From Bacillus sp. AFS015802 (GTDB taxonomy: Bacteria > Bacillota > Bacilli > Bacillales > Bacillaceae_B), in the NCBI RefSeq assembly GCF_002561455.1, contig NZ_NTUP01000014.1, forward strand, positions 184,480 through 248,479: a DNA stretch of 64,000 bases. Direction: 5' to 3'. Below the pieces are notes generated by a model, which made no database searches, was not told the DNA's origin, and saw only the letters and a program-made list of their open reading frames with translations. Position numbers and translations under genes: made by a program. Positions 19,350 to 28,076 of this stretch are shown here, in pieces (the first letter of the stretch is position 1; every line of letters starts with the position of its first letter).

Positions 19350-20285
19350 ATGAACGTGATTCAAGAGGGTTTAAAATCTTTTACGGGTAAATACGATACA
19401 TTTGAGGTGAAGGAGCATCCTTATCATCATCGCCTTTACTCCATCGAAGTGGGTAACGGAGTACTTCGCACATTTTTGGAACAGAATCAGGATGTGAATG
19501 CTCAGCAGTTGGAATATGTCCCATATATGAGATTGGTGTTGGCTGAACGGCTGCAGAAATTGGCAGGTGAAACGTTTGTAGAAACGATCCGTTCCATTTT
19601 ACATGATCGAACATCAGGAGGATTCACCATTGGGATGCAGAACCAAACGGTGTCTGATCAAGATTATGTTAAATTCTCCACAGCCCTTACCCATCTGGTA
19701 GGGGGAGTCAACTTCGATGCCATGTCCAGCACCTACTACGCAAGGTTTAATGTAAAAGACACGGACAGCAGCGATTCATACCTGCGCCAGGCTTATCGTT
19801 TATTCACATTGCATACTGATGGTACGTTTGTGGATGAGCCGACGGACTGGCTGTTGATGATGAAATTCGCTGAAGAGAATGCCGTTGGAGGAGAATCCCG
19901 GTTGCTTCATTTAGACGATTGGGAGGACCTAGATCGTTTCTCAAACCATCCCTTGGCGACGGCGCGAATTGAATACAAAGCACCTTCAAGTAAAAACGTA
20001 AGTCAAACGGTCTACAATCAAACCTTCTATGAACAAAATGGGAAACCCTGCATCTGCTTCATTGACCAGTTCGCTTATCCAGCAACGTTAGAACAAGCAA
20101 CGTATTTAAAAGAACTTTCCGACTCCATGGAGAACAGTGCCGCTACAATTGCACTGCCCCTGCCGATAGGTGACATCGTGATGATCAACAATCATTTCTG
20201 GCTCCACGGAAGAGCAGCATTTGAAAAAAATCCAAGTTTATACCGTGAATTATTAAGACAAAGAGGATACTTTGCAAAAGTCTGA
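19350..20285 (+). CDS. csiD: CsiD/GlaH-type glutarate 2-hydroxylase (Fe(II)/2-oxoglutarate dioxygenase)
   Basis: This enzyme converts glutarate to L-2-hydroxyglutarate with oxygen and 2-oxoglutarate, a late step of lysine degradation through cadaverine and 5-aminovalerate in E. coli. It has 311 residues. The iron triad is visible as HTDGTF (H155, D157) and WLHGRAAF (H286), with the 2-oxoglutarate-binding arginines near the end (SLYRELLRQRGYF). Start: AAAGGAGGAG lies seven bases before the ATG; upstream in-frame codons fall in the terminator hairpin. The partner lhgO follows 27 bases later, which strongly supports the assignment. The gabDT genes that accompany csiD in E. coli are absent here. 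Confidence 0.9.
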   Translation: MNVIQEGLKSFTGKYDTFEVKEHPYHHRLYSIEVGNGVLRTFLEQNQDVNAQQLEYVPYMRLVLAERLQKLAGETFVETIRSILHDRTSGGFTIGMQNQTVSDQDYVKFSTALTHLVGGVNFDAMSSTYYARFNVKDTDSSDSYLRQAYRLFTLHTDGTFVDEPTDWLLMMKFAEENAVGGESRLLHLDDWEDLDRFSNHPLATARIEYKAPSSKNVSQTVYNQTFYEQNGKPCICFIDQFAYPATLEQATYLKELSDSMENSAATIALPLPIGDIVMINNHFWLHGRAAFEKNPSLYRELLRQRGYFAKV

Positions 20286-20312
20286 GAGCAGCTGCCATTA
20301 GGAGGGAAAAGA

Positions 20313-21530
20313 ATGAAAGATATCATTGTCATTGGAGGAGGCATTGTTGGTTTATCAACAGCCTTCTCATTAAGCAGGCGTTTCCCTCATGCGAATCTTG
20401 CTGTGTTAGAAAAGGAAAGCGCCTGGGCCCGGCATCAAACCGGGAATAATAGCGGCGTCATCCATTCCGGGATCTATTACAAACCAGGCAGTTTAAAAGC
20501 AAAGTTTGCAACGGAGGGAAGCAGACAAATGATTCAGTTCTGCCGGGAACATGGGGTGGATTATGATCAATGTGGCAAGGTGATTGTGGCTACGAAACCA
20601 TCTGAACTGCCGCAGCTTGAAAATTTGTTCCAACGCGGGATGGCAAATGGGCTGGACCTTTCGCTGATTGGTGAGGAACAGATTAAGGAAGAAGAACCTT
20701 ATGTGAAAGGAATAAAAGCGATAAAGGTACCCCAAGCGGGTATTGTTGATTATAAACAAGTCTGTGAGAAGATGGTGCATGACTTAACGCAACGTGGAGC
20801 AGAGCTGCATTTAAATACAGAAGTCAAACAAGTGATGGAGCATGACCACAACGTTGAGATCGTAACAGACAAAAAGACTTTTCAGACAAAATATGTAGTC
20901 AATTGCACGGGGCTGCAAAGCGACCGGGTGACAAAGATGGCCGGAGTAGAAATAGATTTGCAGATCATTCCCTTTCGAGGGGAGTATTACGAATTAATAC
21001 CTGAAAAGCATCATCTAGTAAAAAATCTGATATACCCTGTGCCAAATCCTGATTTTCCATTCCTGGGCGTTCATTTTACAAGAATGATCGGGGGAGGGAT
21101 CGAAGCGGGTCCGAACGCTGTGCTCAGTTTGAAAAGGGAAGGGTACAAAAAGACGGATTTCGATGTGAAGGATCTTTCAGAAGTGATGACATATAAAGGA
21201 TTCTGGAAGCTGGCCTCAAAGTATTGGAAAGAAGGCGCCAAGGAAATGTGGCGATCCTATAGTAAGAAGGCATTTGTCAAAAGTCTTCAGGAACTGATTC
21301 CTTCCGTTCAGGAAGAAGATCTTGTACCGGCCTCATCCGGTGTGAGGGCGCAGGCCCTTCAATCAGATGGAACATTGGTCGACGATTTCTTCATTGTTCC
21401 AGGTAAACGAAGCATTCACGTCTGCAATGCCCCCTCACCGGCAGCCACTGCATGTTTCCCTATAGGAAAAGCCATTGCTGATAAAGTGCCTGAACTTGAA
21501 ATGAGTCCAAGGGTTTTTATCCATTCTTAA
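20313..21530 (+). CDS. lhgO: L-2-hydroxyglutarate oxidase
   Basis: An FAD enzyme of the DAO family that oxidises L-2-hydroxyglutarate to 2-oxoglutarate, completing conversion of glutarate after CsiD and regenerating the co-substrate. In 405 residues: the dinucleotide fold IGGGIVGLSTAF at 7-18, QTGNNSGVIHSGIYYKPGSLKAKF characteristic of LhgO, ENYE-type strands in the middle (RGEYYELIPEKHHLVKNLIYPVPNP), and the C-terminal SSGVRAQALQSDG...VCNAPSPAATACFPIGKAIAD. In E. coli electrons go to the quinone pool; that is expected here but not shown by sequence. GGAGGG precedes the ATG. Confidence 0.93.
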   Translation: MKDIIVIGGGIVGLSTAFSLSRRFPHANLAVLEKESAWARHQTGNNSGVIHSGIYYKPGSLKAKFATEGSRQMIQFCREHGVDYDQCGKVIVATKPSELPQLENLFQRGMANGLDLSLIGEEQIKEEEPYVKGIKAIKVPQAGIVDYKQVCEKMVHDLTQRGAELHLNTEVKQVMEHDHNVEIVTDKKTFQTKYVVNCTGLQSDRVTKMAGVEIDLQIIPFRGEYYELIPEKHHLVKNLIYPVPNPDFPFLGVHFTRMIGGGIEAGPNAVLSLKREGYKKTDFDVKDLSEVMTYKGFWKLASKYWKEGAKEMWRSYSKKAFVKSLQELIPSVQEEDLVPASSGVRAQALQSDGTLVDDFFIVPGKRSIHVCNAPSPAATACFPIGKAIADKVPELEMSPRVFIHS

Positions 21531-21547
21531 TCCGAGACTCCTAAACG

Positions 21548-21584
21548 CAGGGCCCTATTATATAATGGGGTCCTGTTTCTCTTT
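21548..21584 (+). terminator. Probable terminator of csiD-lhgO
   Basis: CAGGGCCCTAT and ATGGGGTCCTG can pair (with G-T pairs) around a short AT loop, followed by a T- and C-rich stretch. Confidence 0.6.
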
Positions 21585-21725
21585 CCCGCCTTCATCCTTT
21601 CTTCCTATATGCCATTTCTCATAGATTGATCGAAACGGGAGGTATTTTGGGATTTTTGGAGAAATAAGAAGAAATACAACTAAGTTTATCGAAATATACG
21701 TGTCAATTGAAAGGTGGAGGCTGTC

Positions 21726-23156
21726 GTGAGTACGGAATTATCCGAATTAGAACAAGTCACACAGGAATTAAAAGAGCTAAGGACGTTGAATCGTGAACTA
21801 GAGGCAATTATTGAAAGCTCATACGATGTCATCTACATTACGGATAAAAATGGAGTGACCCTTAAAACGAACTCTGCAATAGAACGGATTACAGGTATCC
21901 CAAAACAATATTACATAGGTAAAAGTGTGGATGCTTTGATGAAAAGGGGAATTCTAAAGAGTTCCGTCACCCAGAAAGTAATCGAACAAAAGAGGTCTGT
22001 TTCTACGATTCAATATAATTACTCAGGGAAAGAAACCCTGATCACCGGTAATCCAGTCATTAATGATGATGGCGAAATAGAAAAAGTAGTCACCAACATA
22101 CGGGATTTATCAGAACTGAATGAGTTGCAAACGGCATTAAAAAAGGCGAATGAATTAAATGACAGCTACAAAAAGGAAATTGAACGATTAAAAGGGGTAA
22201 CCAAAAGAGATGGAGATGTGGTGATTGCAAGCCATCAAATGAAGCTGATTTATGAGATGGCAGAACGCATTGCCGATGTAGATGCCACAGTATTGATTTT
22301 AGGGGAAACGGGTGTGGGGAAAGACGTATTGGCTAAATTTATTTATAGCCAAAGTATAAGGGCTAAGCAGGGGGAGTTCATTAAACTTAATTGTGGGGCC
22401 ATTCCTCCCGATCTTTTAGAGTCAGAGCTATTCGGATATGAAGGCGGGGCATTTACAGGGGCGAATGCAAAGGGAAAGCAGGGGATGCTCGAGCTTGCGG
22501 ATAACGGGATTCTTTTTCTGGATGAAGTGGGTGAATTGTCGCTGGCACTGCAAGTGAAACTCTTAAGGACGCTTCAGGAAAAAGAGATACGTCGAGTGGG
22601 GGCCACTAAATCAAAGAAAGTAAACGTACGGATCATTGCCGCCACGAATCGTAATTTAAAAGAGATGGTGCAAAATGGTGAGTTTCGGGAAGACTTGTAT
22701 TATCGATTAAACGTGATCCCTATAGCAATCCCTCCGCTGAAGGGGAGAAGAGATGATATTCTGCCACTGATTCAACTATTTTTACAGCAGACGAATCACA
22801 AGTACGGGAAAGATAAAACAATCGATGTAAAACTGAACGATTTCTTTTACCGCTACAATTGGCCCGGAAATGTCAGGGAACTCTCTAATCTGATCGAACG
22901 GATGGTACTCACCACTCAAGGGCAGGAATTAACCGTACGGGATCTTCCTATAGAATATAAAGAATCCAACAATTCAAGTTTGGTATTTACAGAGCTGATG
23001 ACACTAAAAGAAGCGGTGGAAATAGCGGAAGAAAAAGTGCTTTCGCTTGCTGTTAATACATGTCATACCACATATGAAATAGCAGAGGCTTTAGGTACAA
23101 GTCAGCCTACAATAGTTAGAAAATTGAAAAAGTATAAATTAAAAATAAAAGAGTAG
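21726..23156 (+). CDS. Sigma-54-dependent activator, PAS-AAA+-Fis
   Basis: A bacterial enhancer-binding protein of 476 residues. A coiled-coil start (1-25), a PAS domain (about 23-130; SSYDVIYITDKNGVTLKTNSAIERITGIP), then AAA+ with Walker A GETGVGKD (193-200), the sigma-54 contact loop GAFTGA (241-246), Walker B GILFLDEV (261-268) and NWPGNVREL, and a C-terminal Fis helix-turn-helix (TTYEIAEALGTSQPTIVRKLKKYKL). The intact GAFTGA means it can activate SigL RNA polymerase. The PAS domain presumably binds an acyl-CoA, acid or flavin (inference). GTG at 21726 follows AAAGGTGGAGG. The next operon has a -24/-12 promoter with palindromic sites, its obvious target. The DNA is AT-rich: 19 of 60 bases G or C in 22141-22200. 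Confidence 0.93.
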   Translation: MSTELSELEQVTQELKELRTLNRELEAIIESSYDVIYITDKNGVTLKTNSAIERITGIPKQYYIGKSVDALMKRGILKSSVTQKVIEQKRSVSTIQYNYSGKETLITGNPVINDDGEIEKVVTNIRDLSELNELQTALKKANELNDSYKKEIERLKGVTKRDGDVVIASHQMKLIYEMAERIADVDATVLILGETGVGKDVLAKFIYSQSIRAKQGEFIKLNCGAIPPDLLESELFGYEGGAFTGANAKGKQGMLELADNGILFLDEVGELSLALQVKLLRTLQEKEIRRVGATKSKKVNVRIIAATNRNLKEMVQNGEFREDLYYRLNVIPIAIPPLKGRRDDILPLIQLFLQQTNHKYGKDKTIDVKLNDFFYRYNWPGNVRELSNLIERMVLTTQGQELTVRDLPIEYKESNNSSLVFTELMTLKEAVEIAEEKVLSLAVNTCHTTYEIAEALGTSQPTIVRKLKKYKLKIKE

Positions 23157-23197
23157 AAATCGTTTTAGGGTGCTCCAACTCTTTTAAAAAAGATATA

Positions 23198-23240
23198 GGG
23201 CAATTCAAAGATTAGTAAGTTCTTTGAATTGGCCTTTTTT
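23198..23240 (+). terminator. Terminator of the activator gene
   Basis: GGCAATTCAAAGA pairs with TCTTTGAATTGGCC, with T6 following the right arm. It isolates the activator gene from the operon it controls. Confidence 0.85.
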
Positions 23241-23269
23241 GATAAAAGGTATGGGCATAATCATCATTC

Positions 23270-23358
23270 GATTCAAAAATAAATCAAACGATACACAATT
23301 GAATCAAGGAAACAGCAACTTTTCCTCTAAACGGTTTATTTCGATTCAAAATTGAATC
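23270..23358 (+). promoter_or_regulatory. Three upstream activator sites for the sigma-54 activator
   Basis: Three 16-base sites resemble GATTCAA-NN-TTGAATC: 23270-23285 (two mismatches, right half), 23290-23305 (two mismatches, left half) and 23343-23358 (exact). Their centres are 20 and 53 bases apart, close to whole numbers of helical turns, so they face the same side of the DNA. They lie 50-155 bases before the -24/-12 promoter. Together with that promoter they account for the 308-base gap before the operon. Confidence 0.75.
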
Positions 23359-23408
23359 TTTTCGGTTTTACGTTTGAAAGAGTCCGCTTAAAGCAGCGAT
23401 TTTAAGAG

Positions 23409-23425
23409 TTGGCACACTTCTTGCA
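23409..23425 (+). promoter_or_regulatory. Sigma-54 (-24/-12) promoter of the acyl-CoA operon
   Basis: TTGGCACACTTCTTGCA contains the invariant GG and GC separated by ten bases, and matches TGGCAC-N5-TTGCA. The first gene starts 40 bases later. sigL, the matching sigma factor, is at 54.6 kb. Confidence 0.92.
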
Positions 23426-23464
23426 AATATAAAAGTGAAACTTGTTGAGGAAGGAAGATGACCA

Positions 23465-24613
23465 ATGACGGTAGCATTAACAGAAGAAATGCAGCAAATG
23501 AAAAGTATGATTCGTAATTTTGTAGAAAAAGAAGTGGAACCATATGCACAGCAAATCGAAGAAGAAGACGCGATTCCCGATCATTTAGTAGAAAAGGCAA
23601 AGGAGTTGGGTCTGTTTGGGATCAGCATCCCCGAGGAGTACGGTGGAATCGGATTAAATACAGTAGAAAAGGCCAATGTACTTGAGCAATTGGGAAGGAC
23701 TCATAACGGGTTTGTTTCCTTAATAAGCGCGCATACAGGTATCGGAAGCACGGGACTTGTGAAATTAGCATCAGAGTACTTGAAGAATAAATATTTACCT
23801 GACATGGCTGCGGGTAATAAGATCGGTGCGTTTGCCTTATCAGAACCCGGCGCGGGATCCGATGCGACGAATTTAGCAACGAGGGCAGAGAAGAAAGGCG
23901 ATTATTGGGTAATGAACGGCACCAAACATTTCATTACCAACGGTCCGATCGCCGATGTATTTACCGTATTTGCTTTAACGGACAAGGATAAGGGAGCGAA
24001 AGGCGGAATAACCGCTTTCTTATTGGAAAAGGATTTCCCTGGGTTGATCATTGGGAAAAAAGACAAAAAGATGGGTCTGAGAGGTTCATACACGTCTCAA
24101 ATCATCTTTGAAGATTGTATCATCCCCGAAGAAAATGTCATCGGTGAAGTGGGGATGGGATATATGTCAGCTCTAAAAATATTGGGAGAAGGCCGTGTTG
24201 GCTTAGCTGCCAGAGCAGTCGGATCATGTGATAAGTTAATTGAATTATCAGCGGGGTATGCCAAAGAGCGTATTCAGTTCGGTAAGCCGATCGCTGATAA
24301 TCAAGCGATTCAATGGATGCTCGCAGACATGGCAACAGAAACAGAAGCGGCAAGGACGTTGACCATGATGGCAGCAGAAAAGATTGATGAAGGCAAAAAA
24401 GTGGTGAAAGAGGCCTCGATGGCCAAATTATTTGCGTCGGACGTATTTAACAGAGTAGCCGACAAGGCCGTTCAGATCCACGGTGGGATGGGATATGTAT
24501 CCGACTATCCGGTGGAACGTTTTTATAGAGATGCACGTATTACAAAAATTTACGAAGGAACAAACGAAATTCAACGTTTGATCATTGCCCGGAACGTTTT
24601 ACAGGAGTGTTAA
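23465..24613 (+). CDS. Acyl-CoA dehydrogenase (first of two)
   Basis: A flavoprotein of 382 residues catalysing alpha,beta-dehydrogenation of an acyl-CoA, with electrons passing to ETF. Family marks are GAFALSEPGAGSDATNL (FAD/substrate loop), GILGEGRVGLAARAVG-type central helices, RIQFGKPIADNQAIQWMLADM, HGGMGYVSDYPVERFYRDARI, and the catalytic-base region YEGTNEIQRLIIARNVL. Chain-length preference cannot be read from the sequence; the family is mostly short- to medium-chain or branched. It is the first gene behind the sigma-54 promoter and is clearly paralogous to the dehydrogenase at 28.1 kb. No ETF genes are nearby. Confidence 0.93.
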   Translation: MTVALTEEMQQMKSMIRNFVEKEVEPYAQQIEEEDAIPDHLVEKAKELGLFGISIPEEYGGIGLNTVEKANVLEQLGRTHNGFVSLISAHTGIGSTGLVKLASEYLKNKYLPDMAAGNKIGAFALSEPGAGSDATNLATRAEKKGDYWVMNGTKHFITNGPIADVFTVFALTDKDKGAKGGITAFLLEKDFPGLIIGKKDKKMGLRGSYTSQIIFEDCIIPEENVIGEVGMGYMSALKILGEGRVGLAARAVGSCDKLIELSAGYAKERIQFGKPIADNQAIQWMLADMATETEAARTLTMMAAEKIDEGKKVVKEASMAKLFASDVFNRVADKAVQIHGGMGYVSDYPVERFYRDARITKIYEGTNEIQRLIIARNVLQEC

Positions 24614-24668
24614 AAAAGCCAGTCTCTATGTGATATAGAGCTGAATGAAAGAGGAAGGTGAAATCTCT

Positions 24669-26303
24669 TTGCAAAACTTATTAGATCGGCCGTGGAGTAA
24701 ATTTTATCCAACCAATAAGGAGTTTCAAGTGCCGGAAATTCCCTTGTATAGCATTTTGGAAAAGTCAGCGGAACAATACGGAGAGCGTACAGCCATCATC
24801 TATGAACATCAAAAGATGACCTATCGTGAACTAAAGCATCGAGTGGATCGCTTGGCGGCATCCTGGAGAAGTCTCGGCGCAAGCAAAGGGGAACGGATCG
24901 GCCTCATGCTCTCGAATCACCCTGATTATATCATTTCCTATTATGCTGCTCAGGCACTTGGGCTGATTGTCGTACAGATTAATCCAATGTATACGGCCAG
25001 AGAACTCCTCCAGCTGGTAAGCGATTCCCAAGTAACCTATCTAGTCGTGGATCCGGGGGCAATCCAAGCTGTTAAGGAAGTATCCGGAATTTATACATTC
25101 CGTCATGTCTTTGTCTCACAATCGGAAAAAAGTGACGAAGGCTCCGGGTTTCACAGCTTAGAAGAGTTAAAACATTCCTCCCATTCCCTGGATAAGCCCG
25201 CTCCTGTATCAATCCATGATGATGTAGCGGTTATCCAGTACACCGGAGGGACGACCGGAAAGATGAAGGGAGCGGTTCTGACCCACTACAACCTGATGGC
25301 CAATGTCGTTCAAAGTCAATATATGTATGGCGGGAACATGCTCCTGGGAGAGGAAGTCGTATTGACTGCGACACCACTGTACCATGTGTATGCCATGACA
25401 AGCGCCATGAACCTTGGGTTGTACATCGGGGGGGCGGTGCTCCTGATCAAGAAATTTGAAATAGAGAATGTGTTGGAGAATATTCGCGAATACCGCCCCA
25501 CTTACTTTCCCGGGGTCCCAAAAATGTACAGTGCATTTGTGAATCATCCTGGAGTAGAGGACTACGGGTTGGACTGTATTAAACTATGCTCCTGTGGGTC
25601 TGCCCCTCTTCCAATTGAAATTATTAAACGTTTTGAGTCTTTAACGGGATCAGCCATATTAGAAGGGTTTGGCTTGTCTGAAGCGTCTCCATCCACTCAT
25701 CGCAATCCCACTACCGGTGTGAGGAAGATAGGGAGTATCGGAATTCCGGTGCCGGGTACAGATTGTATGATCGTGGATCAGAATGGGCAGGAATTGCCGG
25801 CCAATTGTGTGGGGGAATTACTCATTAAAGGACCCCAAATCATGAAAGGCTATTGGAACAATGAGACGGAAACGAGTCGCTCCTTACGGGACGGATGGCT
25901 CTTCACAGGTGATTTGGCCACCATGGATGAAGAGGGTTACTTTTACATTGTCGGAAGAAAGAAAGAAATGGTGATTGTAGGCGGGTTCAACATTTATCCT
26001 CAGGAAGTGGAGAGTATCTTGTATGAACATCCCCATGTGAAGGAAGCGGCTGTTGTCGGAATTCCGGATCAAGCCAGCGGAGAAATTGTAAAGGCATACA
26101 TTGTTCCCAAAGATGATTGTCAAGTGGATTTAGAAGAAATCAAAGGTCATTGTTATATGAAGCTAACACGTTATAAAGTGCCAAAGGAGTTTGAAATAAG
26201 GGAGTCGCTCCCTCGGAATACAGTCGGCAAGCTGTTAAAGAGGCTGTTGGTTCAAGAGGAACGAAACAAGGAGGAGAATAAGCGTGCAAATGAGCGAGAT
26301 TAA
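24669..26303 (+). CDS. Acyl-CoA synthetase (AMP-forming, FadD-like)
   Basis: Activates a carboxylic acid to its CoA thioester through an acyl-adenylate. Family motifs in order: IQYTGGTTGKMKGAVLTHYN (P-loop-like), YGLSEASPSTHRNP-type loop (EGFGLSEASP), GWLFTGDLATMDEEGYFYIVGRKKEMVIVGGFNIYPQEVE, and the catalytic lysine region LPRNTVGKLLKRLL. About 544 residues. Start: TTG at 24669 has GAGGAAGGTG eight bases before it. An ATG at 24645 is in frame but lacks a good site. The acid it activates is unknown. It overlaps the next gene by 20 bases. Confidence 0.92.
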   Translation: MQNLLDRPWSKFYPTNKEFQVPEIPLYSILEKSAEQYGERTAIIYEHQKMTYRELKHRVDRLAASWRSLGASKGERIGLMLSNHPDYIISYYAAQALGLIVVQINPMYTARELLQLVSDSQVTYLVVDPGAIQAVKEVSGIYTFRHVFVSQSEKSDEGSGFHSLEELKHSSHSLDKPAPVSIHDDVAVIQYTGGTTGKMKGAVLTHYNLMANVVQSQYMYGGNMLLGEEVVLTATPLYHVYAMTSAMNLGLYIGGAVLLIKKFEIENVLENIREYRPTYFPGVPKMYSAFVNHPGVEDYGLDCIKLCSCGSAPLPIEIIKRFESLTGSAILEGFGLSEASPSTHRNPTTGVRKIGSIGIPVPGTDCMIVDQNGQELPANCVGELLIKGPQIMKGYWNNETETSRSLRDGWLFTGDLATMDEEGYFYIVGRKKEMVIVGGFNIYPQEVESILYEHPHVKEAAVVGIPDQASGEIVKAYIVPKDDCQVDLEEIKGHCYMKLTRYKVPKEFEIRESLPRNTVGKLLKRLLVQEERNKEENKRANERD

Positions 26304-27165
26304 AACAATAGGTGTCGTCGGGTCTGGCGCAATGGGATCACAAATTGCCATGGTGTGTGCCTTGGGCGGGTATTCGGTTATTCTGCATGACGTGAGTGAT
26401 GAAAGTCTTACAAAGGCCAAACACTCTCTGCAAGGCCATATGGATAGAAGGATCCAAAAAGGTAGATTAACAGAAAAAGAGGTGGGGGACGCCTTTAGCC
26501 GAATGATGTTTTCCTCTTCTTTGGAAGATCTTCAGCAGGCGGATTTTGTGATTGAAGCAATCGTCGAGAAATTAGAGGCTAAACGGGAACTCTTTGCAAA
26601 ACTGGATCAGATCGTTCCAAAGCATGCCATCCTGGCAACGAACAGCTCAACCATTGTCAGTTCGAAGATTGCCGATGTGACAAACAGGCCAGAAAAAGTG
26701 TGCAACGTACATTTTTTCAATCCGGCCCTGGTGATGGAGCTGGTCGAAGTGGTACGGGGACCTCATACATCTGATGAGACAGCGGAACTTGCAGTGGAGG
26801 TAGTCAAAAAGATTCAAAAAGTACCTGTTCTTCTAAAAAAAGAGATTTCAGGATTTATTGCCAACAGGATCCTGGGAAAATTAATGGATGAAGCCGTGTA
26901 TTTATTGGAAAACGGATATGCAGATCATGAAGAAATCGATCTGGTATGTACAAAAGCGTTAAACCATCCGATTGGCCCTTTTGCCCTCATGGATTTGACA
27001 GGCATTGATGTAAATTATTTTGTGCGGATGCAAAGATATCAAGAAAGTGGAAAGGAAGCCGACAAGCCGGCTCAGATCGTGCAGGAGAAAGTCCAAAAAG
27101 GGGAATTGGGACGGAAAACAGGAAAAGGATTTTACACCTACGACCATTCTAGCGTCCGGGTATAA
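26284..27165 (+). CDS. 3-hydroxyacyl-CoA dehydrogenase (first of two)
   Basis: Oxidises L-3-hydroxyacyl-CoA with NAD. It is a 293-residue stand-alone enzyme of the 3-hydroxybutyryl-CoA dehydrogenase type. The Rossmann motif GVVGSGAMGSQIAM is at the N-terminus, followed by ADFVIEAIVEKLEAK, the catalytic-site segment ATNSSTIVSSKIA, VCNVHFFNPALVMELVEVV with the catalytic histidine, and a C-terminal dimerisation domain ending GRKTGKGFYTYD. The GTG at 26284 follows AAGGAGGAG; an ATG two codons on is also possible. Confidence 0.93.
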   Translation: MQMSEIKTIGVVGSGAMGSQIAMVCALGGYSVILHDVSDESLTKAKHSLQGHMDRRIQKGRLTEKEVGDAFSRMMFSSSLEDLQQADFVIEAIVEKLEAKRELFAKLDQIVPKHAILATNSSTIVSSKIADVTNRPEKVCNVHFFNPALVMELVEVVRGPHTSDETAELAVEVVKKIQKVPVLLKKEISGFIANRILGKLMDEAVYLLENGYADHEEIDLVCTKALNHPIGPFALMDLTGIDVNYFVRMQRYQESGKEADKPAQIVQEKVQKGELGRKTGKGFYTYDHSSVRV

Positions 27166-27204
27166 GCCAGAAGAAAAATTCAAAAACGGAAAGGGGGCGT
27201 GAAC

Positions 27205-28059
27205 ATGATCAAGCACGTTGCCATCATCGGTGCGGGAACGATGGGGCGGGGGATCGCTTACACGTGCGCAGCGGCCGGACTATCGGTTGCCGTACAGGAT
27301 ATTCATTCTCATACCCTTGAAGCATGCAAAGAGTATATAGACAGCCAATTTCAAAAAGCAGTACAAAAAGAATTCCTGACAGCCGAACAGGCAAACGCGT
27401 ATGGCCAAGGCATTATATATACGACACATCTTCAGGAAGCGGCTGAACAAGCTGATTTAGTCATTGAAGCGGTTCTTGAAGTAATGGAATTAAAGGTCGG
27501 GATTTTTAAGCAATTGGATGAATACGCGCCTAAGCATGCCATCCTGGCAACCAATACTTCTACCATGAGTCCAACTGAGATTGGAGCTCAAACGAACAGA
27601 CCTCCTCAATGTATCGCCCTTCACTTTTTTAACCCCGTTCCAAGAATGAAATTAATTGAAGTGATCTGTGGATTGGAAACATCCGAAGATACGGTGGCTA
27701 AAAGTTTTCAATTCGGAGAAACCATCGGGAAAGAATGTGTCAGGATCAACGAATTTCCCGGCTTTGCCGTCAGTCGCATGAATTGCTTGATCGGCAACGA
27801 AGCGATGAAGATGGTAATGGAAGGCGTCGGGAGTATCGAGGACATCGATAAAGCGATGAAGCTGGGACTGAACCATCCCATGGGGCCTTTGGAGTTAGCG
27901 GATTTAGTCGGATTGGATACGAGGCTCCGTAATATGGAGTATCTCTATAAAACACTGGGTGAAACCTATCGTCCCTGCCCTATTCTGACAAAGTATGTGA
28001 AAGCGGGAAGATTAGGCAGGAAAACGGGCAGAGGTTTCTACGAATATAGCAAACAATAG
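27205..28059 (+). CDS. 3-hydroxyacyl-CoA dehydrogenase (second of two)
   Basis: A paralogue of the preceding gene, of 284 residues. Motifs are IIGAGTMGRGIAYTCA, ADLVIEAVLEVMELK, ATNTSTMSPTEIGAQT, CIALHFFNPVPRMKLIEVI, and GLNHPMGPLELADLVGLDTRLRNMEYL, with GRKTGRGFYEYSKQ at the end. Two non-identical copies side by side suggest different chain lengths, or 3-hydroxy versus branched substrates, rather than simple redundancy (inference). Its start is best at the ATG 27205 behind AAAGGGGG. Confidence 0.93.
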   Translation: MIKHVAIIGAGTMGRGIAYTCAAAGLSVAVQDIHSHTLEACKEYIDSQFQKAVQKEFLTAEQANAYGQGIIYTTHLQEAAEQADLVIEAVLEVMELKVGIFKQLDEYAPKHAILATNTSTMSPTEIGAQTNRPPQCIALHFFNPVPRMKLIEVICGLETSEDTVAKSFQFGETIGKECVRINEFPGFAVSRMNCLIGNEAMKMVMEGVGSIEDIDKAMKLGLNHPMGPLELADLVGLDTRLRNMEYLYKTLGETYRPCPILTKYVKAGRLGRKTGRGFYEYSKQ

Positions 28060-28076
28060 TGAAAGAGGTGAACAGG

